From: Hydrogenophilales bacterium
GTDB lineage: Bacteria; Pseudomonadota; Gammaproteobacteria; Burkholderiales; Thiobacillaceae
NCBI GenBank assembly: GCA_024636675.1
Contig: JAGXGM010000042.1
Location: 1-35,885, forward strand
Direction of reading: 5' to 3'
Length of the DNA stretch: 35,885 bases
The notes beneath the pieces are model-generated. The model was not told the origin of the DNA, did no database searches, and saw nothing but the letters and a program-made list of their open reading frames with translations. Position numbers and translations under genes: made by a program. Positions 17,790 to 25,563 of this stretch are shown piece by piece; the first letter of the stretch is position 1, and every line of letters begins with the position of its first letter.

Positions 17790-17832
17790 TGTTCGCCAGC
17801 GCACTGAACGACGCGCGGCATTCGCTTACGCT
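17790..17832 (+). promoter_or_regulatory. Predicted class II CRP/FNR-type promoter of the collagen-like lipoprotein gene
   Basis: Operator at 17790-17805: TGTTCG-CCAG-CGCACT. On the plus strand 21 bases separate it from TACGCT (17827-17832). Together with 17711-17753 it forms a back-to-back promoter pair with operator centres 52 bases apart. Predicted leader about 90 bases, probably serving both the lipoprotein and DUF3309 genes. Confidence 0.58.
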
Positions 17833-17929
17833 GTTGATCTACCGGGTGCGGCATCCCAAGTCGAGCCGGCCTCTCGCGGACGGCTTGTAGCCCTTCGTGC
17901 CACGATTGACCACTTTAAAAGGATTGACC

Positions 17930-18172
17930 ATGAACCATACGCTACTGATTTCCGCCCTGCTCGCAACGCTCAGCCTGGCCGCCTGTGATAAGTCGACCGA
18001 CGTCACTGTGCCCGCCACACCCGTTGCGGTGCCCGGTCCCGCGGGTCCGCAGGGCGAGACCGGCAGCCAGGGCGCAACCGGCTATCAGGGCGAGACCGGC
18101 AGCCAGGGCGCAACCGGTGAAACCGGCGATAAAACCACGGTAATCGTGGTGCCGGCCGAAGAAGCGAAGTGA
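17930..18172 (+). CDS. Small lipoprotein with collagen-like Gly-X-Y repeats
   Basis: 80 residues; AAAAGGA lies seven bases before the ATG. Signal peptide with lipobox LAAC (Cys19). Residues about 37-67 are ten Gly-X-Y triplets (GPAGPQGETGSQGATG type), encoded in part by two 36-bp tandem units starting at 18052 and 18088. The tail is short and acidic. Bacterial collagen-like repeats form triple helices, so a trimeric lipid-anchored surface or periplasmic rod is plausible, but ten triplets is very short. A DUF3309 gene follows after 28 bases and is probably co-transcribed. Confidence 0.75.
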   Translation: MNHTLLISALLATLSLAACDKSTDVTVPATPVAVPGPAGPQGETGSQGATGYQGETGSQGATGETGDKTTVIVVPAEEAK

Positions 18173-18200
18173 ATCCACGCATCCATCCGAGGAGCATCTG

Positions 18201-18356
18201 ATGTTGGGAACGATACTGTTGGTCATCCTGATCCTGATGTTGCTCGGCGCCGTTCCGCGCTGGCCGCATAGCAAGAATTGGGGCTACGGTCCCAGCGGCG
18301 GTCTGGGTGTGGTGCTGGTCATTGTCATCGTGCTACTGTTGATGGGCCGGATGTAA
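18201..18356 (+). CDS. DUF3309 small membrane protein (copy 1)
   Basis: 51 residues: a hydrophobic N-terminal helix (LGTILLVILILMLLGAVP), the family signature RWPHSKNWGYGPSGGLG, and a second helix (VVLVIVIVLLLMG). GAGGAG precedes the ATG by nine bases. DUF3309 proteins are tiny proteobacterial membrane proteins of unknown function, commonly found among stress genes. A second copy lies at 33276-33434. Confidence 0.85.
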   Translation: MLGTILLVILILMLLGAVPRWPHSKNWGYGPSGGLGVVLVIVIVLLLMGRM

Positions 18357-18420
18357 CGGCTTTTGCGCGCTGTGGCCCGGCTGATGTGATCCTGTGGCCC
18401 GCCTGCCTGATGGAGGATTG

Positions 18421-19839
18421 ATGGTTTCAACGACACTCACATTGGCGCGTTGCTTGCCGCATCTGCGGCACTGGTCAGCGGCTTTCATGTTCGTGCTGGC
18501 CGGTTGCAGCAGCCTGCCGACCATTGTTCCCGATCTCGCCCGGAACGGCCCGCCCGTGCCTCTCAAAGGTGCGGGCGGGCCGTTATCGGTTGCGCACAGC
18601 GAGGCGATCCTCGACCGGCTGGAAAGGGGCAGCCAGGACACCGGCATCTTCGATTACCACCTGGCGCGCGAGGAGGCCATCGTCGGCAGCCCGCTCACCA
18701 CCGGCAATCAGGTGCGTTTGCTGCAGGACGGTCCGGCCACCTACCAGGCGATGTATGACGCCATCATGGCGGCTCGCGACCACATCAACATGGAAACCTA
18801 TATCCTCGACGACGACGAGGTCGGCCAGCGTTTTGCGCAGGCCCTCATCGCCAAGCAGAGGCAAGGGGTGCAGGTCAACCTCATCCGCGACAGCGTGGGC
18901 ACCCTTTACACGCCGCCGGCCTTCTTCCGGCAACTGACCGACAGCGGTGCCCGGGTGCTCGAATTCAACCCCATCAACCCCTTGCTGTCGCGCAAGGAAT
19001 GGACACTGAATCAGCGCGACCACCGTAAGCTGCTGATTGTCGACGGACGCACCGCCTTTCTCGGCGGCATCAACATCAGCAGCGTCTACTCCGGAAGCTC
19101 ATTCAGATATGGTTCGCGGGCCAAGCCCAGCGACAGGCCTGAGGCCGGCCCGGCCTGGCGTGACACCGATATACAGTTGCAGGGTCCGGTGGTGGCCGAA
19201 TTGCAGAAACTGTTCCTCTCGACCTGGGAAAGCCAGAAGGGCGAGCCGTTGACCGGGAAGAACTATTTTCCGCCACTCGAGCACGCGGGGCCGCATGTGG
19301 TGCGCGCGATCGGCAGTGCACCCGACGAGCCCTTCAGCCTGATTTACGCCACGCTGCTCTCGGCGATCGGCAGTGCTGAAGTCAGCGTGAATATCACCAA
19401 TGCGTATTTTGCCCCCGACCCCCAACTGCTTGACGCGCTCGAAGCGGCCGCCGGACGCGGCGTCGACGTGCCCCTGATCCTGCCCAGCCAGACGGACTCC
19501 TGGCTGGTGTTCCACGCCGGCCGAAACTACTACGATCGGCTGCTGCGCGCGGGGGTGAAAATCCATGAACGGCAGGGTGTGATCCTGCATTCCAAGACGG
19601 CGCTGATCGACGGCGTCTGGGCGACGGTCGGCTCGACCAACCTCGACTGGCGCAGTTTTCTGCATAACTACGAGCTGAATGCGGTCGTGTTGGGCCCGGT
19701 GTTTGGCAAACAGGTGCAGGCGATGTTCGACCGGGATCTGGCGGCGTCCGAGACCATCACGCTCGAGCAATGGCAACGTCGCCCGCTCGATTCGCGCCTC
19801 AAGGAGTGGTTCGCCCGGGTCTGGGAATACTGGCTGTGA
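18421..19839 (+). CDS. Phospholipase D-family lipoprotein (cardiolipin synthase-like)
   Basis: 472 residues from the ATG with GGAGG just upstream. Hydrophobic segment and lipobox LAGC (Cys29) suggest export and lipid anchoring. Two PLD (HKD) motifs are intact: His201-Lys203-Asp208 (DHRKLLIVDG) and His390-Lys392-Asp397 (LHSKTALIDG), each followed by the conserved GG-N or GS-N segment. The layout matches cardiolipin synthase/ClsC-type enzymes, which transfer phosphatidyl groups between lipids; a lipid-anchored location is less usual, so phospholipase activity is also possible. It ends at a hairpin followed by T residues. Confidence 0.88.
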   Translation: MVSTTLTLARCLPHLRHWSAAFMFVLAGCSSLPTIVPDLARNGPPVPLKGAGGPLSVAHSEAILDRLERGSQDTGIFDYHLAREEAIVGSPLTTGNQVRLLQDGPATYQAMYDAIMAARDHINMETYILDDDEVGQRFAQALIAKQRQGVQVNLIRDSVGTLYTPPAFFRQLTDSGARVLEFNPINPLLSRKEWTLNQRDHRKLLIVDGRTAFLGGINISSVYSGSSFRYGSRAKPSDRPEAGPAWRDTDIQLQGPVVAELQKLFLSTWESQKGEPLTGKNYFPPLEHAGPHVVRAIGSAPDEPFSLIYATLLSAIGSAEVSVNITNAYFAPDPQLLDALEAAAGRGVDVPLILPSQTDSWLVFHAGRNYYDRLLRAGVKIHERQGVILHSKTALIDGVWATVGSTNLDWRSFLHNYELNAVVLGPVFGKQVQAMFDRDLAASETITLEQWQRRPLDSRLKEWFARVWEYWL

Positions 19840-19846
19840 CCCGCCT

Positions 19847-19865
19847 CGGCCAGGAGGCCGTTTTC
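19847..19865 (+). terminator. Intrinsic terminator of the phospholipase D-type gene
   Basis: CGGCC and GGCCG pair around AGGA, followed directly by TTTTC, eight bases after the stop codon. The stem is short but can be extended by neighbouring pairs. It lies between two convergent genes. Confidence 0.6.
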
Positions 19866-20196
19866 ATTTCCACATGACGTTGGATTCTGCTTTCGCTGCC
19901 GCGGCAAGCAGATTAATGAGCGGCAGCGCGCGATGAGCCATGCTGACCGCCGGCTCGTCCGAGTCCTTGTCTTCAACTGCGTCTTCAACTGCGTCTTCAG
20001 CTGCGTCTTCAGCTGTCGGAGAGGCTTCCCCTGCTTCGATCGCGGCGCTTAGCCGGTTCAGGGCCGCAGGCACATCGGCCGCCAGAATCGCGCCGGGAAC
20101 GGTTGCGCTGTGCCCCATCATTTTCAGCATGGCAAGCGCGACATCGCCGAACATGGTGATGTCTGCATAGGCATCGGTTGTGAAAGTGACCAACAT
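19864..20196 (-). CDS. DUF1840 family protein
   Basis: 110 residues. The ends match DUF1840: MLVTFTTDAYADITMFGDVA, LLKMMGHS-like, VPGAILAADVPAALNRL, and MAHRALPLINLLAAA with NVMW at the C-terminus. These are short cytosolic proteins of unknown function found in betaproteobacteria. Between the two conserved parts lies an acidic linker coded by four 12-bp repeats, which is absent or different in most relatives. AAGGAG lies six bases before the ATG. Confidence 0.85.
   Translation of the reverse strand: MLVTFTTDAYADITMFGDVALAMLKMMGHSATVPGAILAADVPAALNRLSAAIEAGEASPTAEDAAEDAVEDAVEDKDSDEPAVSMAHRALPLINLLAAAAKAESNVMWK
19969..20016 (-). repeat. Four tandem 12-bp units in the DUF1840 gene
   Basis: GTCTTCAACTGC twice, then GTCTTCAGCTGC and GTCTTCAGCTGT, without gaps. 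On the coding strand they give an acidic Ala-Glu-Asp-Ala / Val-Glu-Asp-Ala run. Units of 12 bp keep the frame whatever their number, so the linker can vary in length by slippage. Confidence 0.85.
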
Positions 20197-20254
20197 GCGT
20201 TTCTCCTTGAAAAATTACAAATCTACTCGCGCCAACCCCTGGCGGTCACGCACT

Positions 20255-21145
20255 TTATTGCATCGCCTGCTGGCGCAGGTATTCACTCCGCTTCATGTCC
20301 ATATAAGCGGCCCGGCTGACTTCGCGCAACTGGCGGGGGTATTGCTCGGTGGCGCTGAACCAGCTTTGCAGGCGTTTCTGGAACTGCAGCGGCGGTGCGG
20401 TGGTCAATGCGCCTAGATAGGCGTCGATGGCGAGGTAATAGCGCATGGTGTTGCGCTCCACCACGCCACGCATGCCGCCGATGTGTTCTGGCTGGCCGCT
20501 GGATTGCCTGCCGGTCTGGGTGAACCCCACCTTGCCGCTGCCGATGGTCGCGAGGTAGGTCTTCATGGCGAGTCGCCCCGCCATCCCGTAATCATACGAA
20601 TAGGTGAGATGCAGAAAAGTCTGGCCGTTTCCAACCGGGACAGCCTGCAGCTGGATACGATAATTACGGGTACTCAGCGGCCCCTCCTGCGCATCGAGCT
20701 GGATATCCAGGTATTTCGCGGTCGCCGCGGCGACGCGATAGGAAAACTCGATGGGGTAGGTCTCTTTGAGCGGCTGAGGCGTTTTCTTGCCGATACTGAC
20801 TGTCAGGGCGGTGGCCGGCTCATCAGGCGTGGCAAGGCACTGTTTGGTGTTGATATGCAGGATCAGCACGTCACACCATTGCTCCGGACCATTGAGCGCC
20901 GCACTGACAGTGGGAAATGGATAATTGACCAAGGCGTAGATATCGCCCTTCAAGTCGCTGGACGATTCGGAGGAGTCGAGGGAGAGCGTTCGCCGAAACG
21001 GGTTGTGATCGAGTCGCTCAGCCAGGGACGCATACCGGGCGTGGAGTGATGCGGCGGATTGCGTGTCCGGCACAGAGGCAAAGGCTACCCCCGCGCTGGA
21101 AAACACGATCCCGGCGAGCCACAGCCGCCATGAGGGATGGGTCAT
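20255..21145 (-). CDS. Exported protein of unknown function
   Basis: 296 residues with a signal peptide (hydrophobic 9-22, AFA cleavage site). The mature protein has two Cys (EQWCDVLILHINTKQC) likely joined in a disulfide, several beta-strand-like stretches (FSYRVAAATAKYLDIQLDAQEGPL, FLHLTYSYDYG) and a helical C-terminus (YPRQLREVSRAAYMDMKRSEYL). I do not recognise a named domain; it resembles conserved periplasmic proteins of betaproteobacteria. ATG at 21145 with GGAGG close upstream. No clear operator: only a half-site TGTGCG lies upstream, near 21205-21210. Confidence 0.7.
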   Translation of the reverse strand: MTHPSWRLWLAGIVFSSAGVAFASVPDTQSAASLHARYASLAERLDHNPFRRTLSLDSSESSSDLKGDIYALVNYPFPTVSAALNGPEQWCDVLILHINTKQCLATPDEPATALTVSIGKKTPQPLKETYPIEFSYRVAAATAKYLDIQLDAQEGPLSTRNYRIQLQAVPVGNGQTFLHLTYSYDYGMAGRLAMKTYLATIGSGKVGFTQTGRQSSGQPEHIGGMRGVVERNTMRYYLAIDAYLGALTTAPPLQFQKRLQSWFSATEQYPRQLREVSRAAYMDMKRSEYLRQQAMQ

Positions 21146-21405
21146 GCCTCCGTCATGCTTCTTACCCCGGTCCCTGCATCAACCAGAGGTGCCGCTTCAC
21201 GCGCACATTGCCTGCCCAGCCGCAGTCCGTCGAGCCGCAGCGGAAGCGGCTGACTGTGATGAACATGCTCATGAGCAAATCGACGAACCGGCGTGGCACG
21301 CGGATCGCAGGGCCTTTGCAGCAAGGGCATGCGCATCCTGGAGAGGAATAGCCCGTGCCGTCAGGCCGGCTGGAACGTGTCATGAAGGGCTGGCCAGACG
21401 GGACA

Positions 21406-21618
21406 TCAGGCGGGCGCGTCCTTGTTCGTCTCTTCAAAGTCCTTGATCTGCTTCTCGGCTTCGTCCTTCGAGACGCCATATGACTCCTGGATCTTGCCCG
21501 CCAGCTGATCGCGCTTGCCGGCGATCACGTCGAGCTGATCGTCGGTAAGCTTGCCCCACTGTGTTTGCACCTTGCCTTTGAACTGTTTCCAGTTGCCTTC
21601 TACGATATTCCAGTCCAT
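21406..21618 (-). CDS. CsbD family stress protein
   Basis: 70 residues: MDWNIVEGNWKQFKGKV, then GKLTDDQLDVIAGKRDQLAGKIQESYG, the CsbD/YjbJ family. The start is set by spacing: AAGGAG directly abuts an ATG at 21624 but lies six bases from the ATG at 21618, and family members begin with the latter sequence. CsbD proteins are small, abundant, soluble general-stress proteins (sigma-B in Bacillus, RpoS in E. coli) without a known activity. A shared operator with a TAGCCT -10-like box lies about 160 bases upstream. Confidence 0.88.
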   Translation of the reverse strand: MDWNIVEGNWKQFKGKVQTQWGKLTDDQLDVIAGKRDQLAGKIQESYGVSKDEAEKQIKDFEETNKDAPA

Positions 21619-21775
21619 ATCCATCTCCTTGGGTTCGGCCCGCTGACCGGCAGAATTGCCAATCGGGCATTCTTAGTTGTAGTCGGTTTCTCTCCATATG
21701 TTCCCTCGAACTGCAGAGGGGGAAGGGCTGGAGACCGTCTGGACAGCCTTTTTAGAATCTCCCGATCAACGTGCA

Positions 21776-21818
21776 AGGCTAGTCGCAGGCACAGGAACAG
21801 TCTGTACGCTGGCGTACG
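21776..21818 (-). promoter_or_regulatory. Predicted class II CRP/FNR-type promoter of csbD-like gene
   Basis: Operator at 21803-21818: TGTACG-CTGG-CGTACG. On the minus strand 21 bases separate it from TAGCCT (21781-21776). The rest of the gap 21619-21919 holds nothing else that I can name. Confidence 0.6.
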
Positions 21819-21919
21819 TAGTGCGGTGTTCGGTGATGGCCTGACGTAAGGTCCAGTCCGTTTGCATGACCCGGTGGCGCCACCCTCGTGTGCTGCAAGC
21901 CTCAGCCGGTCTGGCTTGT

Positions 21920-22474
21920 CTACACCGGGTTGCTTCTTGCAAGCTGCATCAGCGCTTCCAGCAGCGTCTGAATGGACTGTCGGGTCGGCTCATCGGTCAG
22001 CCTGCCGTCCGGGCCGAAGTGCTGTGCGGCATTGCGGATCATTACTTCCGGTTGGTTGACCGTGGGCATATCCAGCGTGACGAGGATTTGCCGCAGGTGG
22101 CATTGCGCACGGGCCGATCCGAAGCTACCGGTAGAGGCCCCCATCACTGCTGCCGGCTTGCCTGTTCAGGCGCTTTCGCCATAGGGCCTTGATGCCCAAT
22201 CGATGGCGTTCTTGAGTACGCCGGCAACCGAATAGTTGTATTCCGGCGTGGCAAACAGGATGGCATCGGCGGCCAGAATCTGTTGCTTGAATTCCAGTAC
22301 GGCAGCAGGCATCGTTATTTCATCATCCTGATTGAAGACTGGAATGCCATGCAGTTCGATCAGGTTCAGCATCGCGCCGTCCGGTAGCAGTTCCTGCGCC
22401 GCCTTGAGGGCGAAATGGTTGTAGGAGCCTTTGCGCAGGCTGCCGACGATGCCCAGGATTTTGATTTCGTTCAT
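21920..22474 (-). pseudogene. NADPH-dependent FMN reductase, broken by an in-frame TGA
   Basis: The frame runs from MNEIKILGIVGSLRKGSYN (flavin-binding GSLRKGSYN loop) through ATPEYNYSVAGVLKNAIDWASRP to GESA, where TGA at 22166-22168 stops it. The same frame then continues with TGKPAAVMGASTGSFG and the normal C-terminus to 21920. Relatives have Trp at the stop position (TGG to TGA, one base). The intact protein would be about 184 residues, a flavodoxin-fold quinone/chromate/azo reductase. AAGGAG precedes the ATG. As written only the first 102 residues can be made, without part of the flavin site. Confidence 0.85.
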
Positions 22475-22533
22475 GTTCGTGACTCCTTGTTGTATGGCTT
22501 ATTTACAGGATGCCTGCGCCCGACGGCCACCGC

Positions 22534-22576
22534 TGTGCAACAGCGCACATAGGCAATGTGCCTGCCGGTCTATAGT
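22534..22576 (+). promoter_or_regulatory. Predicted class II CRP/FNR-type promoter reading into the CHRD remnant
   Basis: Operator at 22534-22549: TGTGCA-ACAG-CGCACA. On the plus strand 21 bases separate it from TATAGT (22571-22576), five of six matches to TATAAT. The predicted transcript enters the CHRD pseudogene. The flavin reductase gene on the other strand starts 60 bases away and might share the site; a TGTAAA box for it lies 26 bases from the operator. Confidence 0.65.
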
Positions 22577-22619
22577 GTTTTAGCACTTGGCTATTTATAA
22601 CCGCTCGGATATCGGTTGA

Positions 22620-23221
22620 ATGGCGCTGACTTGTCGATGTGGTCGGGCGTGCCTGCGGCCGCTTGAGAAACAGCTTTTCAAGCGTCCGTCACCGGTGAAG
22701 CCTTCCCCGTGTTTTTCGAGGAGCCAACAGGAACATTCCACCCAGATACGCCACGATCTGCCCCTGGCTTCTGCGAACCTGCATGCGCAGCAGCCTATGT
22801 TCATTTCCCTGAATGGCGACGCCGAGGTGCCACCGGTAACCACTTCAGCGAAGGGAGCCGGGCACATTACGGTGATGCCTGACCACACGGTGAGCGGCAG
22901 TATCAAGGTTTCAGATCTTGTCCCGACGGTGGCGCATATTCATGAGGGCGCCGTCGGAAAAACGGCGCGCCCCTCATTACCCTGACTCGAACCGACCCTG
23001 ACAGTTTTTTCGTCCCCGCCGGAGTCAGGCTGACCAATGCGCAGTACATGGGTTTCACGCGTGGCAATCTGTACGTCAATGTGCACAGCGCCCAGTATCC
23101 GGATGGTGAAATCCGGGCGCAGCTGCTGCGCACGGAAGCCGCCGCCACACCGACGCGTGCGGCTATTTACCCGATTCGAGGGAAAGACCATAAGCGTGGC
23201 AGGAATGGGGAGCGCTGGTAA
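22620..23221 (+). pseudogene. CHRD-domain exported protein, frameshifted
   Basis: The first part (from the ATG at 22620; recognisable from about 22770) contains SANLHAQ, a signal-peptidase-like site, then MFISLNGDAEVPPVTTSAKG and VAHIHEGAVG, the start of a CHRD domain. At about 22970-22974 the frame is lost; one extra base in the CCCC run would restore it. The second part in another frame, LITLTRTDPDSFFVPAG, GNLYVNVHSAQYPDGEIRAQLL, is the rest of the domain and ends at 23221. The hydrophobic core of a signal peptide is also missing. CHRD proteins are exported proteins of poorly known function. An intact-looking promoter lies upstream. Confidence 0.78.
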
Positions 23222-23307
23222 TCGTCATCCTTGTGCTGCGGGTGTTGGAGCTGCTTTGAAAACGCGTTTCCGCTTTACCCTCAATCCAGTGCGACTGCGC
23301 TTGTCGC

Positions 23308-24654
23308 CTAGGTCGGTGGCAGATGCCTGCGGTACCGCAAGAAGCGGTTCATCAGCGGTTTGACGCTGGTGCCGTGGACGAGAATGGATAGAGAGACCGC
23401 AATCAGCGTCAATTGGATCAGGTCCAGGGCCAGATCTTCGGGGAGGCCATGCTGGATGGCGTACATCAGGTAGTACAGCGAACCGATGCCGCGCACTCCG
23501 AACCAGCCGACCATGCCGCGTATCGGCCACGACGTGCGCGTGCCCAGCAGGCCGACGAGGACGCTCGCCGGGCGTGCCACCATGAACAGGAACAGGGCGA
23601 ATCCCAACGCGCGCCAGCTCCAGGAATCGAGAAACAGCGTGCCGCCGATCAACAGGATGAGCACCAGTTCCGACAGCCGTTCCAGATGTTCCTTGAATAC
23701 CAGTGAGCCCTCGCTGACGGTCGGCGCCGGCGCGCCATCCGGACATGCGTTTTCCGCTTCCGGTTCGATGCGACCGGTTGGTGGCGGATCCAGGTTTTCC
23801 TGATCAGCGCTGCTCCTGTCTGTGCCGGCGAGTTTAAGTTCGGTCTGGCGCAGCGCGACGGCCGCGAAAAATACTGCCAGAAACCCCCACGCATCGACCC
23901 ACACGCTCAGGCCGTACACCACCCCGATCAGACCGAGCCCGAGGAAGTCGTCCATCAGCTTGTGACGCGGTGGACTGCCGCGCAGCTTCCGCGCCAGATA
24001 GGCCAGTGCCGCGCCGGAGAGGACCCCGATGGCGATTGCCGCCACCGTGGCCCACAGCACGTCGACCAGCGCCCAGCGCAGGCCGAACTCGCCGAGCTCG
24101 TGCAGCCCGAGCAAGCCCATCCCCAGCATCACAAACGGAAAAGCGCTGCCGTCGTTCATGCCCGCTTCGCAGGTCAGTGTGAAGCGAAGCTGGTCGCGGT
24201 CACCGGGATGACGGGTCTGGACATCGGTCGCCAGCACCGGATCGGTGGGTGCCAGGATAGCGCCCAGCAAGACGCCTGCACCCAGTGGCAGGCCAAGCAG
24301 AGTGTAGGCGAAGGCGGCGACCAGCCCGACGCTGACCGCCATGGAGACAGAGGCCAGCAGAATTGGCGTGCGCCAGCGGGCGAAGCTGAACGGCACCGGC
24401 ATTTTGACGCCGGCGGAAAACAGCGAAATCAGCACCACCACTTCGGTCAGCACTTCCAGCAGCGCCGATTCCTTGAGCGGGTTGAAGTGAAAGAGATTGA
24501 GTACTGTAGGCCCGACCAGCAGCCCCACGGCCAGATAGACAATAGCCGGGGTGACTGGCAGGCGCTGGAGCAACGGGGCTGTCAGGCCCCTCGTGAGTAG
24601 CAGGCCGCCCACCAGCAAAAACCATTGTGCGTTAGACATGATTGATTCGGTCAT
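23308..24654 (-). CDS. Na+/H+ antiporter, CPA1-like (NhaP type)
   Basis: 448 residues with about 11-12 hydrophobic segments. Conserved transport motifs are present: LLGAILAPTDPVLATDVQ (segment with the Asp-Pro pair) and CEAGMNDGSAFPFV (ion-binding Asn-Asp), plus a late GWFGVRGIGSLYYL segment. A hydrophilic loop of about 40 residues (GTDRSSADQ to SLVFKEHLE) separates two membrane blocks. It probably exchanges cytosolic Na+ or K+ for protons. The start is uncertain: ATG at 24654 or 24639, neither with a strong ribosome binding site. No neighbouring gene appears to be in the same operon. Confidence 0.88.
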   Translation of the reverse strand: MTESIMSNAQWFLLVGGLLLTRGLTAPLLQRLPVTPAIVYLAVGLLVGPTVLNLFHFNPLKESALLEVLTEVVVLISLFSAGVKMPVPFSFARWRTPILLASVSMAVSVGLVAAFAYTLLGLPLGAGVLLGAILAPTDPVLATDVQTRHPGDRDQLRFTLTCEAGMNDGSAFPFVMLGMGLLGLHELGEFGLRWALVDVLWATVAAIAIGVLSGAALAYLARKLRGSPPRHKLMDDFLGLGLIGVVYGLSVWVDAWGFLAVFFAAVALRQTELKLAGTDRSSADQENLDPPPTGRIEPEAENACPDGAPAPTVSEGSLVFKEHLERLSELVLILLIGGTLFLDSWSWRALGFALFLFMVARPASVLVGLLGTRTSWPIRGMVGWFGVRGIGSLYYLMYAIQHGLPEDLALDLIQLTLIAVSLSILVHGTSVKPLMNRFLRYRRHLPPT

Positions 24655-25082
24655 TGAAATTCAGGTTTGGCGTAGCCGTGTTCACAGCACGTGTTCTAGG
24701 GTAGTTGATTCGTCATGGCGCGACTCGACCAAGCATCGCTCACCCACGATGCAGCTTGAAATACGCGATAGACGTGATTGAACCGAGATCGAGTGGCCAG
24801 AGTAACGGGTTGCGAAATTTCATGGTGTGCGCCACCGTACAGACTGGCTTGCTATGCCCATCTAAGGCGCAACGGCGACATGCGTCTTCATTGCCCTGCC
24901 AGCAGCGGAACAAATCCACGTTGATTGATCCGGCGCATCTTGTACAAAAACATGTACTACTTTTAACACCAAGTCACCAGAACATGCCGACAGCCAGCAG
25001 ACCGGCGTGACCCACCCAGGCGATTCAATCATGAACAAGGCAAAGATGGGGTGCCATTGAAGTGACTCAAGGAGATTAATGT
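24655..25082. other. 428-base gap before the first DsrC-like gene
   Basis: No gene seen on either strand. It contains the shared operator at 24826-24841 and a second, different palindrome at 24942-24957 (GTACA, six bases, TGTAC). An AAGGAG at 25069-25074 serves the DsrC-like gene. Confidence 0.5.
24826..24868 (+). promoter_or_regulatory. Shared operator upstream of the first DsrC-like gene
   Basis: Operator at 24826-24841: TGTGCG-CCAC-CGTACA, a strong match. At the 21-base position on the plus strand lies TAAGGC (24863-24868), a poor -10 box, so operator identity is firmer than the promoter. The predicted leader would be about 200 bases. Confidence 0.5.
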
Positions 25083-25466
25083 ATGAATAATGCAGAAAAC
25101 ACGGCACCCGAAAGTGAAGATCTGATTTACGACGCGGTCAAAGACTTGACCAAAGACGAGCTTGATCAAACAGTCAGGAAAAATGCCGCAGCCAAAAATA
25201 TCGACCTGACCGACGAACACCTGAGCGTGATCCATTCATTGATCGAACACTATCAGCGGGATTGCAAGGCGCGCGACTGTCTTGCTGCGCATGAGCATAT
25301 GCGTTTTCTCGAAGAGGCATACGCGTTCAAAGGCGGCAGCGAATATCTTTACCGGTTGTTTGACGCCATGCCTGGCGCGCGTGGCGTGCTCATGCCCATA
25401 CATGAACTTGCCGGTTTGCCTCCACTGAGGCTGGAAACGGATAAGGGTTTTGGGACGGCATTTTGA
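25083..25466 (+). CDS. DsrC/TusE-like protein without the redox cysteines
   Basis: 127 residues. The DsrC fold is recognisable: IDLTDEHLSVIHSLIEHYQRD, then a short helix, then GGSEYLYRLFDAMPGARG and AGLPP. DsrC carries two C-terminal Cys and TusE one; here neither exists, because the position of the first Cys reads GVLMPIHELAGL and the chain ends KGFGTAF. It therefore cannot carry sulfur as a persulfide or trisulfide there. Cys-less relatives have been proposed to be regulatory (RspA-type). A double DUF1566 gene follows after about 100 bases. AAGGAG lies eight bases before the ATG. A paralogue with the same type of tail is at 31850. Confidence 0.82.
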   Translation: MNNAENTAPESEDLIYDAVKDLTKDELDQTVRKNAAAKNIDLTDEHLSVIHSLIEHYQRDCKARDCLAAHEHMRFLEEAYAFKGGSEYLYRLFDAMPGARGVLMPIHELAGLPPLRLETDKGFGTAF

Positions 25467-25563
25467 ACGAGGAGCGCAGATCAATCCTCCGTTGTGATGT
25501 TGGCTGCCCCGGCACTCAACGGACCGAAATTGAGGAGGTCGGTTTGAAATCCGCAATTTGCCA

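Noticed and set aside
20238-20253. AGTGCG-TGAC-CGCCAG before the DUF1840 gene as an operator
   Set aside because: Only the left half matches; the right half has three mismatches, although a TGTAAT box lies 19 bases on.
21920-22474. TGA read as Trp (altered genetic code) in the flavin reductase
   Set aside because: Many intact genes in the window end in TGA at the expected length, so TGA is a stop here; a nonsense mutation explains the single case.
24942-24957. GTACA-N6-TGTAC palindrome counted as a shared operator
   Set aside because: The order of the half-sites is different (GTACA first) and no -10 box lies at 20-21 bases.
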